Below are positions 27,480-35,818 of a stretch of DNA of 64,000 nt, in pieces (the first letter of the stretch is position 1; every line of letters begins with the position of its first letter). The stretch covers positions 248,001-312,000 of the forward strand of contig NZ_FNSN01000004.1 in the NCBI RefSeq assembly GCF_900105345.1, read 5' to 3'. The translations under genes and the position numbers were made by a program. This DNA is from Arthrobacter woluwensis (GTDB lineage Bacteria > Actinomycetota > Actinomycetes > Actinomycetales > Micrococcaceae). A model generated the notes under the pieces. The model saw nothing but the letters and a program-made list of their open reading frames with translations, had not been told where the DNA came from and did not search any database.

Positions 27480-28769
27480 CTACTTGGAGGCGCTGGCCGC
27501 GTCGATGGCGGCCTGCATGTCGCTCAGTGCCTGATCGACGGTCTTCTCACCCTTCATCGCGGCGTAGGAGTTGTCCTGAACCGCCTTGGTGACTGCCGGG
27601 TAGAAGGGGGTCACCGGACGCGGAACCGCGTTCTGGATCGAGGTCAGCAGCGTCGGCATGTACGGCAGCTTGGCCACGATCGTCTGATCCTTGTAGAGAT
27701 CAGCGGTCACCGGGGCCAGGGAGCCCTGAGTGGCGAAGAACTTCTGCTGCTCGTCCTGGATCAGGAAGTTCGCGAAGTCATGCGCGGTGGCCTTGTTCTT
27801 GGAGTACACGCTGATGGCTGCGCTGTGGCCGCCCAGCGAGGAGGCGCCGGGGCCGTCCTTGCCCGGGAGCGGCGCGACGCCGAAGGTGTCCTTCACCTTG
27901 GAGGCGCCGTCACTCTTGGCGAGGTTGTAGACGTACGGCCAGTTGCGCAGGAAGAGGAGCTTGCCGTCTTCGAACGCCTGACGGCCCTGTTCCTCCTGGT
28001 AGGTGATGCCTTCCTTGGGGATGTTGCCGCTCTTGTAGGCATCCACGAGCTTGGAGAGACCGGCCTTGGCCTCCGGAGTGTTCACGGCGGCCTTGCCCTG
28101 GTCATCGACGATCTTGCCGCCGAAGGTGTTGATGGCCTCGGCCGCATTCACCGTCAGGCCCTCGTACTTCTGGAACTGGCCCGCGTAGCAGCTCATGTTG
28201 TGCTGCTTGGCGATCGAACACATGGACATCATCTCGTCCCACGTCTTCGGCGGGTTGGGGACCAGGTCCTTGCGGTAGTACAGGAGACCGCCGTCGGAGG
28301 AGGTCGGCACGGCGTAGAGGGTGCCGTTGTACGTCGCGGCCTTGACCGTCGCGGGCAGCAGCTTGGTGGAGTCCACCGCCATCTTGTCCTTGAGCGGCTG
28401 GAGCCAGCCCTTGGCTGCGAATTCCGCGGACCAGACGACGTCCACGGTCACGACGTCGTAATTGGCGTCGTTGGCCTGGAAGTGCTGAACCAGATCGTCG
28501 TGCTGCTGGTCGGCGTTGTCGGTCTGTTCCTTGAGCGTGACCTTCTGGTCCGGGTGGGCCGAGTTCCAGCGGTCGATGGTGGGACGCCAGACATTCGAGT
28601 TGTCCTTGCCGGTCACGAAGGTGATCGGGCCGCGTCCGTCGAGGCCCTGTGACGCGGCATCGTTGCCGCCCCCTCCGTTGCCAGACCCACTCCCGCCGCC
28701 ACAGGCGGTGAGGGTTACAGCCAGAACAGCGACCGCTGCGGCCGGCACAAGGAATTTACGTGGTTTCAT
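27480..28769 (-). CDS. ABC sugar-binding lipoprotein
   Basis: 429 aa family 1 extracellular solute-binding protein. The signal peptide ends in the lipobox VTLTAC with Cys23 as lipidation site, followed by Gly/Ser-rich spacer. The mature part shows SAHPDQKVTLKEQ and LLYYRKDLVPNPPKTWDEM, typical of maltose-type binding proteins. ATG at 28769 has GAGGAG upstream. First gene of the importer operon, divergent from the glucosidase. Confidence 0.93.
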   Translation of the reverse strand: MKPRKFLVPAAAVAVLAVTLTACGGGSGSGNGGGGNDAASQGLDGRGPITFVTGKDNSNVWRPTIDRWNSAHPDQKVTLKEQTDNADQQHDDLVQHFQANDANYDVVTVDVVWSAEFAAKGWLQPLKDKMAVDSTKLLPATVKAATYNGTLYAVPTSSDGGLLYYRKDLVPNPPKTWDEMMSMCSIAKQHNMSCYAGQFQKYEGLTVNAAEAINTFGGKIVDDQGKAAVNTPEAKAGLSKLVDAYKSGNIPKEGITYQEEQGRQAFEDGKLLFLRNWPYVYNLAKSDGASKVKDTFGVAPLPGKDGPGASSLGGHSAAISVYSKNKATAHDFANFLIQDEQQKFFATQGSLAPVTADLYKDQTIVAKLPYMPTLLTSIQNAVPRPVTPFYPAVTKAVQDNSYAAMKGEKTVDQALSDMQAAIDAASASK

Positions 28770-28855
28770 TGCAGATGACTCCTCAGTGAGCGAAGCAAGT
28801 CTTCCCAGTCGGGTTGATGTTGCGTAGATCACATTAGTAAGCTTCCATCGTCCGA

Positions 28856-28869
28856 TGCAAGCGTTTACA
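28856..28869. promoter_or_regulatory. candidate operator for the alpha-glucoside LacI repressor
   Basis: TGCAAGCGTTTACA (TGTAAACGCTTGCA on the other strand), an imperfect palindrome with central CG typical of LacI/CcpA-family sites. It lies in the 124-bp divergent region, 24 bp before the glucosidase start. Confidence 0.65.
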
Positions 28870-28893
28870 TAGAATCGTTAGGAAGGTTCTCCC

Positions 28894-30630
28894 GTGCCGC
28901 AGACCGCACCCGAATCCCACGAGGCACACCACGGCACCTGGTGGTCCGACGCAGTGGTATACCAGGTCTACCCGCGTTCGTTCGCCGACGGGAACGGTGA
29001 CGGCATGGGGGACATCCCGGGCATCACGCAGCAGCTTCCGTACCTGGCGGAACTGGGGGTCGACGCCGTCTGGCTGAGCCCCTTCTACAAGTCGCCGCAG
29101 GCGGACGCGGGGTACGACGTGGCCGATTACCGCGTGGTCGACCCGCTCTTCGGCAGCAACGAGGACTTCGACGGAATGCTCGACAAGGCCCATGAGCTGG
29201 GCCTGAAGGTGATCGTGGACCTCGTGCCCAACCACACCTCGGACGAGCACGTCTGGTTCCAGGAGGCACTCGCCGCAGGCCCCGGCTCTCCCGAGCGCGC
29301 CCGCTACATGTTCCGTCCCGGTAAGGGCGAGAACGGTGAGATCGAGCCCAACAACTGGAATTCCATTTTCGGCGGACCCGCCTGGACCCGGACCACGAAT
29401 GCCGACGGAACCCCCGGCGAGTGGTACCTCCACCTCTTCGACACCAAGCAGCCGGATCTCAATTGGGGTAACGAAGAGGTGCGCGAGGAGATGCGGTCCG
29501 TCCTCCGTTTCTGGCTGGACAAGGGCGTCGACGGCTTCCGGGTGGACGTCGCCCACGGCATGATCAAGGCCAAGGGTCTTCCGGACTGGGAAGGCGCCGC
29601 CGCCATGGTGGAGGGCTCCATCACCGAAGGCGAAGCCACCCAGGAGAAGGGCACCGGCAGCGGCCAGGACCTCTCCAAGGCGCCCTTCTTCGACCAGGAC
29701 GGCGTCCACGAGATCTACCGCGACTGGCACCGCCTCCTCGCCGAATACCCGGGTGACCGGATGCTCGTGGCCGAAGCCTGGGTCGAGCCCGCCGAGCGAC
29801 TGGCCCGTTATGTGCGGCCCGATGAGATGCAGCAGGCCTTCAACTTCGACTTCCTCCTGGCCGGCTGGGACGCCGAACGCCTCGCCACCTCGATCGACGC
29901 CTCGATCGAGGCCGTGGCCGCCGTCGGGGCGCCTGTCACCTGGGTGCTGAGCAACCACGACACCGTGCGGCACCCCAGCCGTTTCGGTCTGAGCGATCCC
30001 ACCACGTTCCCCAAGGGCATCGCGGCCGAGGACGAGCAGCCCGACGCCGCGCTCGGCCTGGCGCGCGCCCGCGCCGCGACTCTCGTGGAGCTGGCCCTGC
30101 CGGGATCCGCTTACCTCTACCAGGGCGAGGAACTGGGGCTCCCGGAGCACACCACGCTCCCGGCCGAGGCACGCCAGGACCCGTCCTTCTTCCGCACCCA
30201 CGGCGAGGAGCGCGGCCGTGACGGCTGCCGCGTCCCGCTCCCGTGGACCGCGGACGCCCCGGGCTACGGTTTCAGCCTGCACGGACCGCGGGACGGTGCC
30301 AAGCCGTGGCTTCCGCAGCCCGCATCCTTCGGCGAACACGCGGCGGATGTGCAGGACGGCGTCGACGGCTCCACCCTCGAGCTCTACCGCGCGGCGCTGG
30401 CGTTCCGGCGGGAGCATGGTCTGGGGCGCGGCTCCCACCTGTGGTCCGCCCTGCACGACCCGGCTCACGGCGTCGTGGCGTTCCTGAACAGCGGCGTGCT
30501 CGTGCTGACCAACATGGGCGACTCCCCCGTGGCGCTGCCGGCCGGGTTCTCCCTGGCCCTCGCCAGCGGACCCGTCGAGGACAAGGTCCCATCCGACACC
30601 ACCGTCTATCTGGTGCCGAGCAAGAGCTGA
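28894..30630 (+). CDS. GH13 alpha-glucosidase
   Basis: 578 aa cytoplasmic enzyme, no signal peptide. It should hydrolyse alpha-1,4 (or related) glucosides taken up by the divergent ABC importer. Conserved GH13 regions: VDLVPNHTSDEH, FRVDVAHG with nucleophile Asp218, VAEAW with acid/base Glu294, and SNHDTVRHPSR with Asp356. The start of the barrel, WWSDAVVYQVYPRSFADGNGDG, is typical of oligo-1,6-/alpha-glucosidases and trehalose-6-phosphate hydrolases, so exact linkage is open. GTG start with AGGAAGG upstream. Confidence 0.93.
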   Translation: MPQTAPESHEAHHGTWWSDAVVYQVYPRSFADGNGDGMGDIPGITQQLPYLAELGVDAVWLSPFYKSPQADAGYDVADYRVVDPLFGSNEDFDGMLDKAHELGLKVIVDLVPNHTSDEHVWFQEALAAGPGSPERARYMFRPGKGENGEIEPNNWNSIFGGPAWTRTTNADGTPGEWYLHLFDTKQPDLNWGNEEVREEMRSVLRFWLDKGVDGFRVDVAHGMIKAKGLPDWEGAAAMVEGSITEGEATQEKGTGSGQDLSKAPFFDQDGVHEIYRDWHRLLAEYPGDRMLVAEAWVEPAERLARYVRPDEMQQAFNFDFLLAGWDAERLATSIDASIEAVAAVGAPVTWVLSNHDTVRHPSRFGLSDPTTFPKGIAAEDEQPDAALGLARARAATLVELALPGSAYLYQGEELGLPEHTTLPAEARQDPSFFRTHGEERGRDGCRVPLPWTADAPGYGFSLHGPRDGAKPWLPQPASFGEHAADVQDGVDGSTLELYRAALAFRREHGLGRGSHLWSALHDPAHGVVAFLNSGVLVLTNMGDSPVALPAGFSLALASGPVEDKVPSDTTVYLVPSKS

Positions 30631-30670
30631 CGACGGCTCACCTGCCGCGCACGACGGCGGGGCGCATGAC

Positions 30671-30708
30671 GAAGGGCGGGCGCCGGATTCCTCCGGGGCC
30701 CGCCCTTC
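30671..30708. terminator. bidirectional terminator hairpin
   Basis: Arms 30671-30680 (GAAGGGCGGG) and 30699-30708 are exact complements. It lies between the converging glucosidase and LEA-like genes. Confidence 0.75.
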
Positions 30709-30735
30709 GCGGCGTTCTGGTTCAGGCGGCGCGTC

Positions 30736-31092
30736 TTACTTGTCGCCCTTGAAGAAACCGGCGATCTTCGCGCCGAGACCCTTGGCGTTCTCCACGGCGT
30801 CGCCGGCGAACTCCTTCACGTTCTCGGCGGCATCGCCCGCGAATTCCTTCACGTTCTCGACGGCATCGCCCGCGAACTCCTTGACGTTCTCGGTGGCGTC
30901 ACCGGCGAACTCCTTGACGTTGCCCACAGCGTCCTCGGTGAAGTTCTTGACGTTCTCGACGGCGCCGTCCACGAATTCGCGGGCGCCCTCGGGGGCGTGC
31001 TCCGCCGCGGTGCCGGCGGCGTTCTTCACGGCTTCGCCGGCGGTGTCGGCCGCGTTGTTGACTTCCTCGGCGCCCGGAATGTTCTCACTCAT
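30736..31092 (-). CDS. LEA-like protein with tandem 11-residue repeats
   Basis: 118 aa. From residue ~46 it holds six consecutive 11-residue units of the form ENVKEFAGDAV. Four are nearly identical; the first (NVKNFTEDAV) and last (NAKGLGAKIA) are diverged. The 11-mer period with regular Lys/Glu/Asp and Ala/Val/Phe spacing is that of group 3 LEA proteins, which are disordered and fold to amphipathic helices on drying or at membranes. The N-terminus is rich in Ala/Glu and the end is IAGFFKGDK. No signal peptide, so cytoplasmic. A stress-protective role is inferred. The DNA repeats are 33 bp and could recombine. Confidence 0.8.
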   Translation of the reverse strand: MSENIPGAEEVNNAADTAGEAVKNAAGTAAEHAPEGAREFVDGAVENVKNFTEDAVGNVKEFAGDATENVKEFAGDAVENVKEFAGDAAENVKEFAGDAVENAKGLGAKIAGFFKGDK

Positions 31093-31286
31093 GATGACTC
31101 CTGCATGCTCGGTGGCTGTGCAAGCGCTGGTCGGCGGCTTGCCCGGTGTCAGGCTGACTCCACCTTCAAGCTAGACGGCACATCGCTCAGGAGCAAGGCC
31201 GATCCGGCATCGGACGTGGTCACCGGCGGTGACACGTCTTTCTGAGACACACTGCCGCACCCGGGACCTCGGAGCAGCAAGAAGGC
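31093..31286. other. 194-bp intergenic region
   Basis: Holds the promoter and leader of the LEA-like gene and the 3' flank of the envelope-stress operon. One imperfect hairpin is visible near 31217-31235 (GTCACCG/CGGTGAC), a possible terminator of the operon. No ORF supported. Confidence 0.4.
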
Positions 31287-31892
31287 TCAGAGCACCCGTT
31301 CCTCGCGCGTGAACAGCGCCCGGGTTCCCGTCCCCAGGTGGAGAAGCACCGGGGTGTGCTGCCCGACCGTCGAGTCGAGCCCTTGCAGGAGCACGCCGAC
31401 CTCCCGGACCAGCTTCTGCGGCGAGGCGCCCTTGCGAGGATACAGCCGGACGCGGAGCCCGGTGACGCCGCGGTACTGGTAGGTGCCCACCGACAGGCCG
31501 AGCAGATCGCTCCGGCCCGCCAGCGCGGCGCGGAGCATCTGCTCGGCGACATTGCCGCTGATGGTGACATCGCCCGGCGTCGGCGAATCATCGGCGTGAT
31601 CCACCAGGAGGCTGACCCGGCCCTGACCCTGGACGGAGATCCACCGGACCGTGAGCAGCACGATCACCAGCAGCACGGCGACGGCCACCAGGTAGATCCA
31701 GCTGCTCGCGAGCAGAGGCGTGGACTCGTAACGGCGGTGGAACCACTCCACCCACTGCTCCGCCACCCGGTGCCAGGCCTGTGCCACGGCCGGGACGGCT
31801 GACACCACCATCAGGAAGACTCCGGCGGCCAGCACCACCAAGCCCACCAGGCCGGTGAAGAAGCGGTTGATCCTTCTCGGCGTGCCGTTCAT
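31287..31892 (-). CDS. AmaP-like membrane protein of the Asp23 cluster
   Basis: 201 aa. Two N-terminal transmembrane helices (FTGLVGLVVLAAGVFLMVVSAV and WIYLVAVAVLLVIVLLTVRW) enclose a ~40-residue loop, followed by a soluble alpha/beta domain. This layout is that of AmaP, which anchors Asp23 to the membrane in staphylococci. Last gene of the five-gene operon, ATGA overlap with the upstream gene. Confidence 0.78.
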   Translation of the reverse strand: MNGTPRRINRFFTGLVGLVVLAAGVFLMVVSAVPAVAQAWHRVAEQWVEWFHRRYESTPLLASSWIYLVAVAVLLVIVLLTVRWISVQGQGRVSLLVDHADDSPTPGDVTISGNVAEQMLRAALAGRSDLLGLSVGTYQYRGVTGLRVRLYPRKGASPQKLVREVGVLLQGLDSTVGQHTPVLLHLGTGTRALFTREERVL

Positions 31893-32500
31893 GCGCCCAC
31901 CACTCCCGTGCTCGCAATGTTGACCGTGACGCTGGGCCGGGGTTCCAGTCCCATGGCGCCGAGTTCGTCCGCAACGGCTCGCTCCACCGCCTCCGGGGTC
32001 ACGCGCAGGCCCGAGGTGGGACGGACGTTGACGACCACCTGCGACTGGGCCACGGTGACCATGACCTGCGCGGAGGAGACGTTGGCGGCCAGCCGGGCGC
32101 GGCGCGCCAGAGTCGAGGCCACCACTTCGTCATCCACCACCACGGCCAGCGTGGGATGAGGCATGCTGTGCCGGGCCCGGCGACCCGGGACGACGGCGAC
32201 GAGGAGGAAGATCAGCCCGATCATGGCGAGCACGGCGCCGCCGAGGGCCAGGACCGGGGCGGGCCCGCCGGCGGGCAACGTCGCGATCCAGTCGAGGGCG
32301 CGATCCGGGTCGATCAGCCAGCCCGGCAGGCGGAACAGCGCCAGCACGGACTCCAGCATGAGGTAGACGCACAGCACGATGACGAGGATCCCGGCGAGGA
32401 GCGCCGCGACAGACCTCGACGGCGTGAGCTCCCGGCGGGTGATCTCGTCGAGGAAACGGCGTTCCTCTTCTGCGGACAGCGGTTCAACGGACACGCCCAT
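31889..32500 (-). CDS. DUF6286-type membrane protein of the Asp23 cluster
   Basis: 203 aa, two transmembrane helices (VAALLAGILVIVLCVYLML and LALGGAVLAMIGLIFLLVAVV) and a C-terminal ~100-residue domain with VAQSQVVVNVRPTSGLRVTPEAVERAVADEL, similar in style to Asp23-type domains. ATG at 32500 directly follows the stop of 32501-32893, and its own stop overlaps the AmaP-like gene. Envelope-stress role inferred from context. Confidence 0.75.
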   Translation of the reverse strand: MGVSVEPLSAEEERRFLDEITRRELTPSRSVAALLAGILVIVLCVYLMLESVLALFRLPGWLIDPDRALDWIATLPAGGPAPVLALGGAVLAMIGLIFLLVAVVPGRRARHSMPHPTLAVVVDDEVVASTLARRARLAANVSSAQVMVTVAQSQVVVNVRPTSGLRVTPEAVERAVADELGAMGLEPRPSVTVNIASTGVVGA

Positions 32501-32893
32501 TCACCTGACCCTTCCCGCGGTGCGATGCACGACGCCTGAGATCCGGATGTCCACGCGGCTCAGCTCGGAACCGCTCAGCTGCATGACGCGCGCGCGGATG
32601 GCCGATTTGGCGTGGACGGCGCGGTCCCAGATGGTGCCGCCGGCGAGTGCCGAGGGGTCGCGGACCACCTCGCTCAGCGCGGGGATGCTCACGGGGCTCA
32701 CCACGCTCAGGGCGAGGAGGCCGTCGTCGTCGCGCCATTCGACGCGCACATCCTGCGCCGGCACGTCCAGGGCTTCGGCGCAGGCCGCTTTCGCCAGGCT
32801 GGTGAGGGCCTGCGTGCTGAATCGGTTGTGACCGGCCAGGACACGCTGCTGCGGTGCGGGGGTCCCTGCCGGTGCCACGGCGGCGTCGGTCAT
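32501..32893 (-). CDS. second Asp23-like protein of the cluster
   Basis: 130 aa, soluble. STQALTSLAKAACAEALDVPAQDVRVEWRDDDGLLALSVVSPV resembles a shortened Asp23/Gls24 domain. ATG at 32893 overlaps the DUF2273 stop by 4 bp. The frame is open far upstream, but that part is antisense to neighbours and rejected. Confidence 0.72.
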   Translation of the reverse strand: MTDAAVAPAGTPAPQQRVLAGHNRFSTQALTSLAKAACAEALDVPAQDVRVEWRDDDGLLALSVVSPVSIPALSEVVRDPSALAGGTIWDRAVHAKSAIRARVMQLSGSELSRVDIRISGVVHRTAGRVR

Positions 32894-33081
32894 GAGGAGG
32901 AGCGCCGTCCCGTCAGGGCGTCCAGGACCCGGCGGAGGTCGATCCGGCCTTCGGCCGCGCGACCCAGAATGGCGCCGACGGCCATGAAGATGAGGGAGAC
33001 CAGGAAGCCCCACCAGCCGAACTGGAAGGACATGAAGGCCAGGAATGCTCCGATGGCGATACCGCTCAGGGTGTGGTTCAT
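32890..33081 (-). CDS. DUF2273-type small membrane protein
   Basis: 63 aa, two short hydrophobic helices (SGIAIGAFLAFMSFQ and GFLVSLIFMAVGAILG) and a basic C-terminal tail. DUF2273 proteins regularly accompany Asp23/AmaP genes. ATGA-type overlaps with both neighbours show translational coupling. Confidence 0.82.
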   Translation of the reverse strand: MNHTLSGIAIGAFLAFMSFQFGWWGFLVSLIFMAVGAILGRAAEGRIDLRRVLDALTGRRSSS

Positions 33082-33557
33082 GGGACTCGCTTTCCTTCGA
33101 CGACGACGGCGTCCGGCCCGGTGCCCTGCGGAAGTTCCTGCGGGGTCGGGGCGGCTGCGCCACGGGCGGGGCGGTTCTCCTGCTTGGCGCCGGGCAGCTG
33201 AACATCGTTGATCTCGATGTTGACCTCGATCACGTCCATGCCCACGAGGTCCTCCACCGCCTGGTAGACGGCGGCACGGACGGCGTTGGCGATGTCGTGG
33301 AAGCGGTAGCCGAACTCGGCCACGAGGGTGAGGTCCACCGCCACCTGGGTCTCGCCGACTTCGGCGCGCACCCCGGGGACGTGGTCCGGGTTGCCGACGG
33401 CGTCACGGATGGCGCCCAGCGCGCGGGGCGTGCTTCCCGTGCCGAGGGCATGGACACCCGCGACGGCGCGTGCCGCGAGCCCGGCGACCTTGGCCACCGC
33501 TGAATCAGAGATCACGGTCCGTCCGCCTGCTGTGTGCTGCTCGAATTCAGAGTCCAC
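33078..33557 (-). CDS. Asp23/Gls24-family envelope stress protein
   Basis: 159 aa. The family core is TVISDSAVAKVAGLAARAVAGVHAL, VAVDLTLVAEFGYRFHDIANAVRAAVYQAVEDLVGMDVIEVNIEINDV. Asp23 proteins line the membrane and help with alkaline and cell-wall stress. GTG at 33557 is preferred because GGGAAAGGGAG precedes it; a TTG at 33581 is possible. First gene of the operon, which follows a 55-bp tandem repeat tract. Confidence 0.88.
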   Translation of the reverse strand: MDSEFEQHTAGGRTVISDSAVAKVAGLAARAVAGVHALGTGSTPRALGAIRDAVGNPDHVPGVRAEVGETQVAVDLTLVAEFGYRFHDIANAVRAAVYQAVEDLVGMDVIEVNIEINDVQLPGAKQENRPARGAAAPTPQELPQGTGPDAVVVEGKRVP

Positions 33558-33583
33558 TGTGCTCCCTTTCCCTTGGCTCAAGC

Positions 33584-33822
33584 CTAGTACGCGAGGGGCC
33601 CCGGACGAGCGAAGCGAGTTTGGGGAGCGGACTAGGCGCTAGTACGCGAGGGGCCCCGGACGAGCGAAGCGAGTTTGGGGAGCGTACTGGGCGCTAGTAC
33701 GCGGGGCCCCGGGCTGGGGCCCCGCCGGCGAGGGACCCGACACGAGCGAAGCGAGTGTTGGGAGCCGGTGGGGAGCGAAGCGAGTTTGGGGAGCGGACTA
33801 GGCGCTAGTACGCGAGAAGGCT
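33584..33822. repeat. 55-bp-period tandem repeat upstream of the Asp23 operon
   Basis: CTAGTACGCG recurs at 33584, 33639, 33694 and 33804: spacings of 55, 55 and 110, i.e. exact multiples. Units also hold GACGAGCGAAGCGAGT and TTTGGGGAGCG. The first two units are nearly identical; the third spans a double period with a diverged GC-rich insert. No ORF. It lies in the 535-bp gap between the Asp23 operon and the MFS gene; the remainder to 34092 holds only short weak hairpins. Confidence 0.9.
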
Positions 33823-34092
33823 GAGGTGGGGAGCCCGCCCTGCCGGAGCGGCCGCGGAACGGCTGTTTCCGGCCCCGTGTGACGAGGCTCCCAGGATTTC
33901 TTCAGGAGCGTGGAAAAACCGCGGAATTCCGGGGTTTCTCCGGCAGTCATACCGCCTCACAGACGGCGTCTTGAGCGCCTCCGATTCCATCAAATTGCGT
34001 CAACGGGACTAAACTTGAACGTCATCGCGGGGCAGGACCCCGCACAGAAGTGCAAGTCGCAAGCAAATGACCTCCCTCAAGGAGAAGCCCAA

Positions 34093-35718
34093 ATGCCCAT
34101 AGACCCAGACTCACAGAAGACCGTGACGGCCCCTGGTGACCGACCCATCGAGGACGCCCGCGGCGCCCGCTCGGCCTTTGCCGGCGGCACCGACACCGTC
34201 GTCCCCGCTGCCGCACCGAGGCGCCCTGGGGGGCCCGCCCGCAAGTTCCGTCTTCCCAGCTACCGGCTGAAGGTCTCCGACGTCAACGTCGTCGACAAGC
34301 CGATGCTGAAGAAGGCCATCGGCGGCACGATCGTCGGCAACACCATGGAATGGTACGACGTCGGCGTGTTCGGCTATCTCGTGACGGTCATGGGTCCGGT
34401 CTTCCTTCCGGACGCCGACCCCGCCATCCGCACCCTTTTCATGCTGGGCACCTTCGCGGTCACCTTCATCGCCCGTCCGCTGGGCGGCATCGTCTGTGGC
34501 TGGCTCGGCGACAAGGTGGGACGTCAGCGCGTGCTCGCGGCGACGCTCACCATGATGGCCGCCAGCACCTTCGCCATCGGCCTGCTGCCCGGTTACGCAC
34601 AGATCGGCGGCTGGGCAGCGGCTCTGCTTGTCACCCTGAAGCTCGTGCAGGGCTTCTCCACCGGCGGTGAATACGCCGGCGCCACCACCTTCGTCTCGGA
34701 GTACGCCCCGGACAAGAAGCGCGGCTTCTTCGCCAGCTTCCTGGACATGGGCTCCTACCTGGGCTTCGCCGTCGGCGCCGCCCTCGTCTCGGTCCTCCAG
34801 CTCACCCTGAGCCCGGCCGACATGGAAGCCTGGGGCTGGCGCATCCCGTTCCTGCTCGCCGGCCCGCTGGGCCTGGTCGCCATCTACTTCCGGAGCAAGA
34901 TCGAGGAATCCCCGCAGTTCCAGGCCACCCTGGATGCCCAGGAGGCCAAGGTCAGCAGCGCCACGGAGAATGATCCGACCACCAACACGGGTCCCATCAC
35001 GCTGGTGAAGACGTACTGGCGCCAGATCATCCTCGCGATGATCCTCGCCGCCGCGGCCAACACCGTCGGCTACGCCCTGACGTCCTACATGCCGACGTAC
35101 CTCACGGATTCGAAGGGTTACGACCCCGTCCACGGCACCCTGCTGACCATCCCGGTCCTGGTGATCATGGCCGCCTGCATCCCGCTGACCGGCCGCCTGT
35201 CCGACCGGGTGGGCCGCCGCCCGGTCCTGTGGGTCGGCGCGGGCAGCACCATCGTGCTGTCGATCCCGGCCTTCCTGCTGATCGGCGTCGGCGAAGTCTG
35301 GTCCACCCTGCTGGGCCTGGCGCTGGTCGCGTTCCCCGTGACTTTCTACGTGGCGAACCTGGCCTCCGCACTGCCGGCCCTGTTCCCGACGTCGAGCCGT
35401 TACGGCGGCATGGGCATCGCCTACAACTTCTCCATGGCGATCTTCGGCGGCACCACGCCGTTCATCGTGGCCTCGCTCATCCAGGCCACGGGCAACGACA
35501 TGATGCCCGCGTACTACCTGATGGCCACGTCGGTGATCGGCGGCATCGCGATCTACTTCCTGCCTGAATCGGCACGTCGCCCGCTGCCCGGCTCCATGCC
35601 GAGCGTCGCGACCGAAGAGGAGGCCCGCGAGCTCGTGGCCACCCAGGAGGAGAACCCGCTGCTGGACCTGGACACCCTCCCCTTCGAGGACCGTCCGCTG
35701 GCCGGCGCCGGTAAGTAG
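34093..35718 (+). CDS. MHS-family MFS transporter (ProP-like)
   Basis: 541 aa. A polar N-terminal extension of ~75 residues precedes 12 transmembrane helices. NTMEWYDVGVFGYL, FIARPLGGIVCGWLGDKVGRQRVL and LVQGFSTGGEYAGATTFVSEYAPDKKRG define the metabolite:H+ symporter family, with ProP-like features. ProP takes up proline/betaine under osmotic stress; the substrate here is inferred only. ATG at 34093 has AAGGAGA upstream. Monocistronic. Confidence 0.9.
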   Translation: MPIDPDSQKTVTAPGDRPIEDARGARSAFAGGTDTVVPAAAPRRPGGPARKFRLPSYRLKVSDVNVVDKPMLKKAIGGTIVGNTMEWYDVGVFGYLVTVMGPVFLPDADPAIRTLFMLGTFAVTFIARPLGGIVCGWLGDKVGRQRVLAATLTMMAASTFAIGLLPGYAQIGGWAAALLVTLKLVQGFSTGGEYAGATTFVSEYAPDKKRGFFASFLDMGSYLGFAVGAALVSVLQLTLSPADMEAWGWRIPFLLAGPLGLVAIYFRSKIEESPQFQATLDAQEAKVSSATENDPTTNTGPITLVKTYWRQIILAMILAAAANTVGYALTSYMPTYLTDSKGYDPVHGTLLTIPVLVIMAACIPLTGRLSDRVGRRPVLWVGAGSTIVLSIPAFLLIGVGEVWSTLLGLALVAFPVTFYVANLASALPALFPTSSRYGGMGIAYNFSMAIFGGTTPFIVASLIQATGNDMMPAYYLMATSVIGGIAIYFLPESARRPLPGSMPSVATEEEARELVATQEENPLLDLDTLPFEDRPLAGAGK

Positions 35719-35730
35719 CCTCCCCCTCTC

Positions 35731-35800
35731 ATCGGCTGCTCCCTACGATGCCTGAAACGCCCGGAAAGGGCGTGGAACGGCATCGTAGGGAGCAGTCGAT
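35731..35800. repeat. 22-bp-stem palindrome between converging MFS and SDR genes
   Basis: Arms 35731-35752 and 35779-35800 pair over 22 positions with a single G-T. An inner CGCCC/GGGCG pair extends the hairpin. The core ATCGACTGCTCC..ACGATGCC matches the palindrome at 15759-15840. It begins 12 bp after the MFS stop. Confidence 0.92.
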
Positions 35801-35818
35801 GGTGTTTAAGGGGTGCTG

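Noticed and set aside
33584-33822. CRISPR array
   Set aside because: Units are contiguous 55-bp tandem repeats without unique spacers, no cas genes are nearby and the region is partly degenerate.
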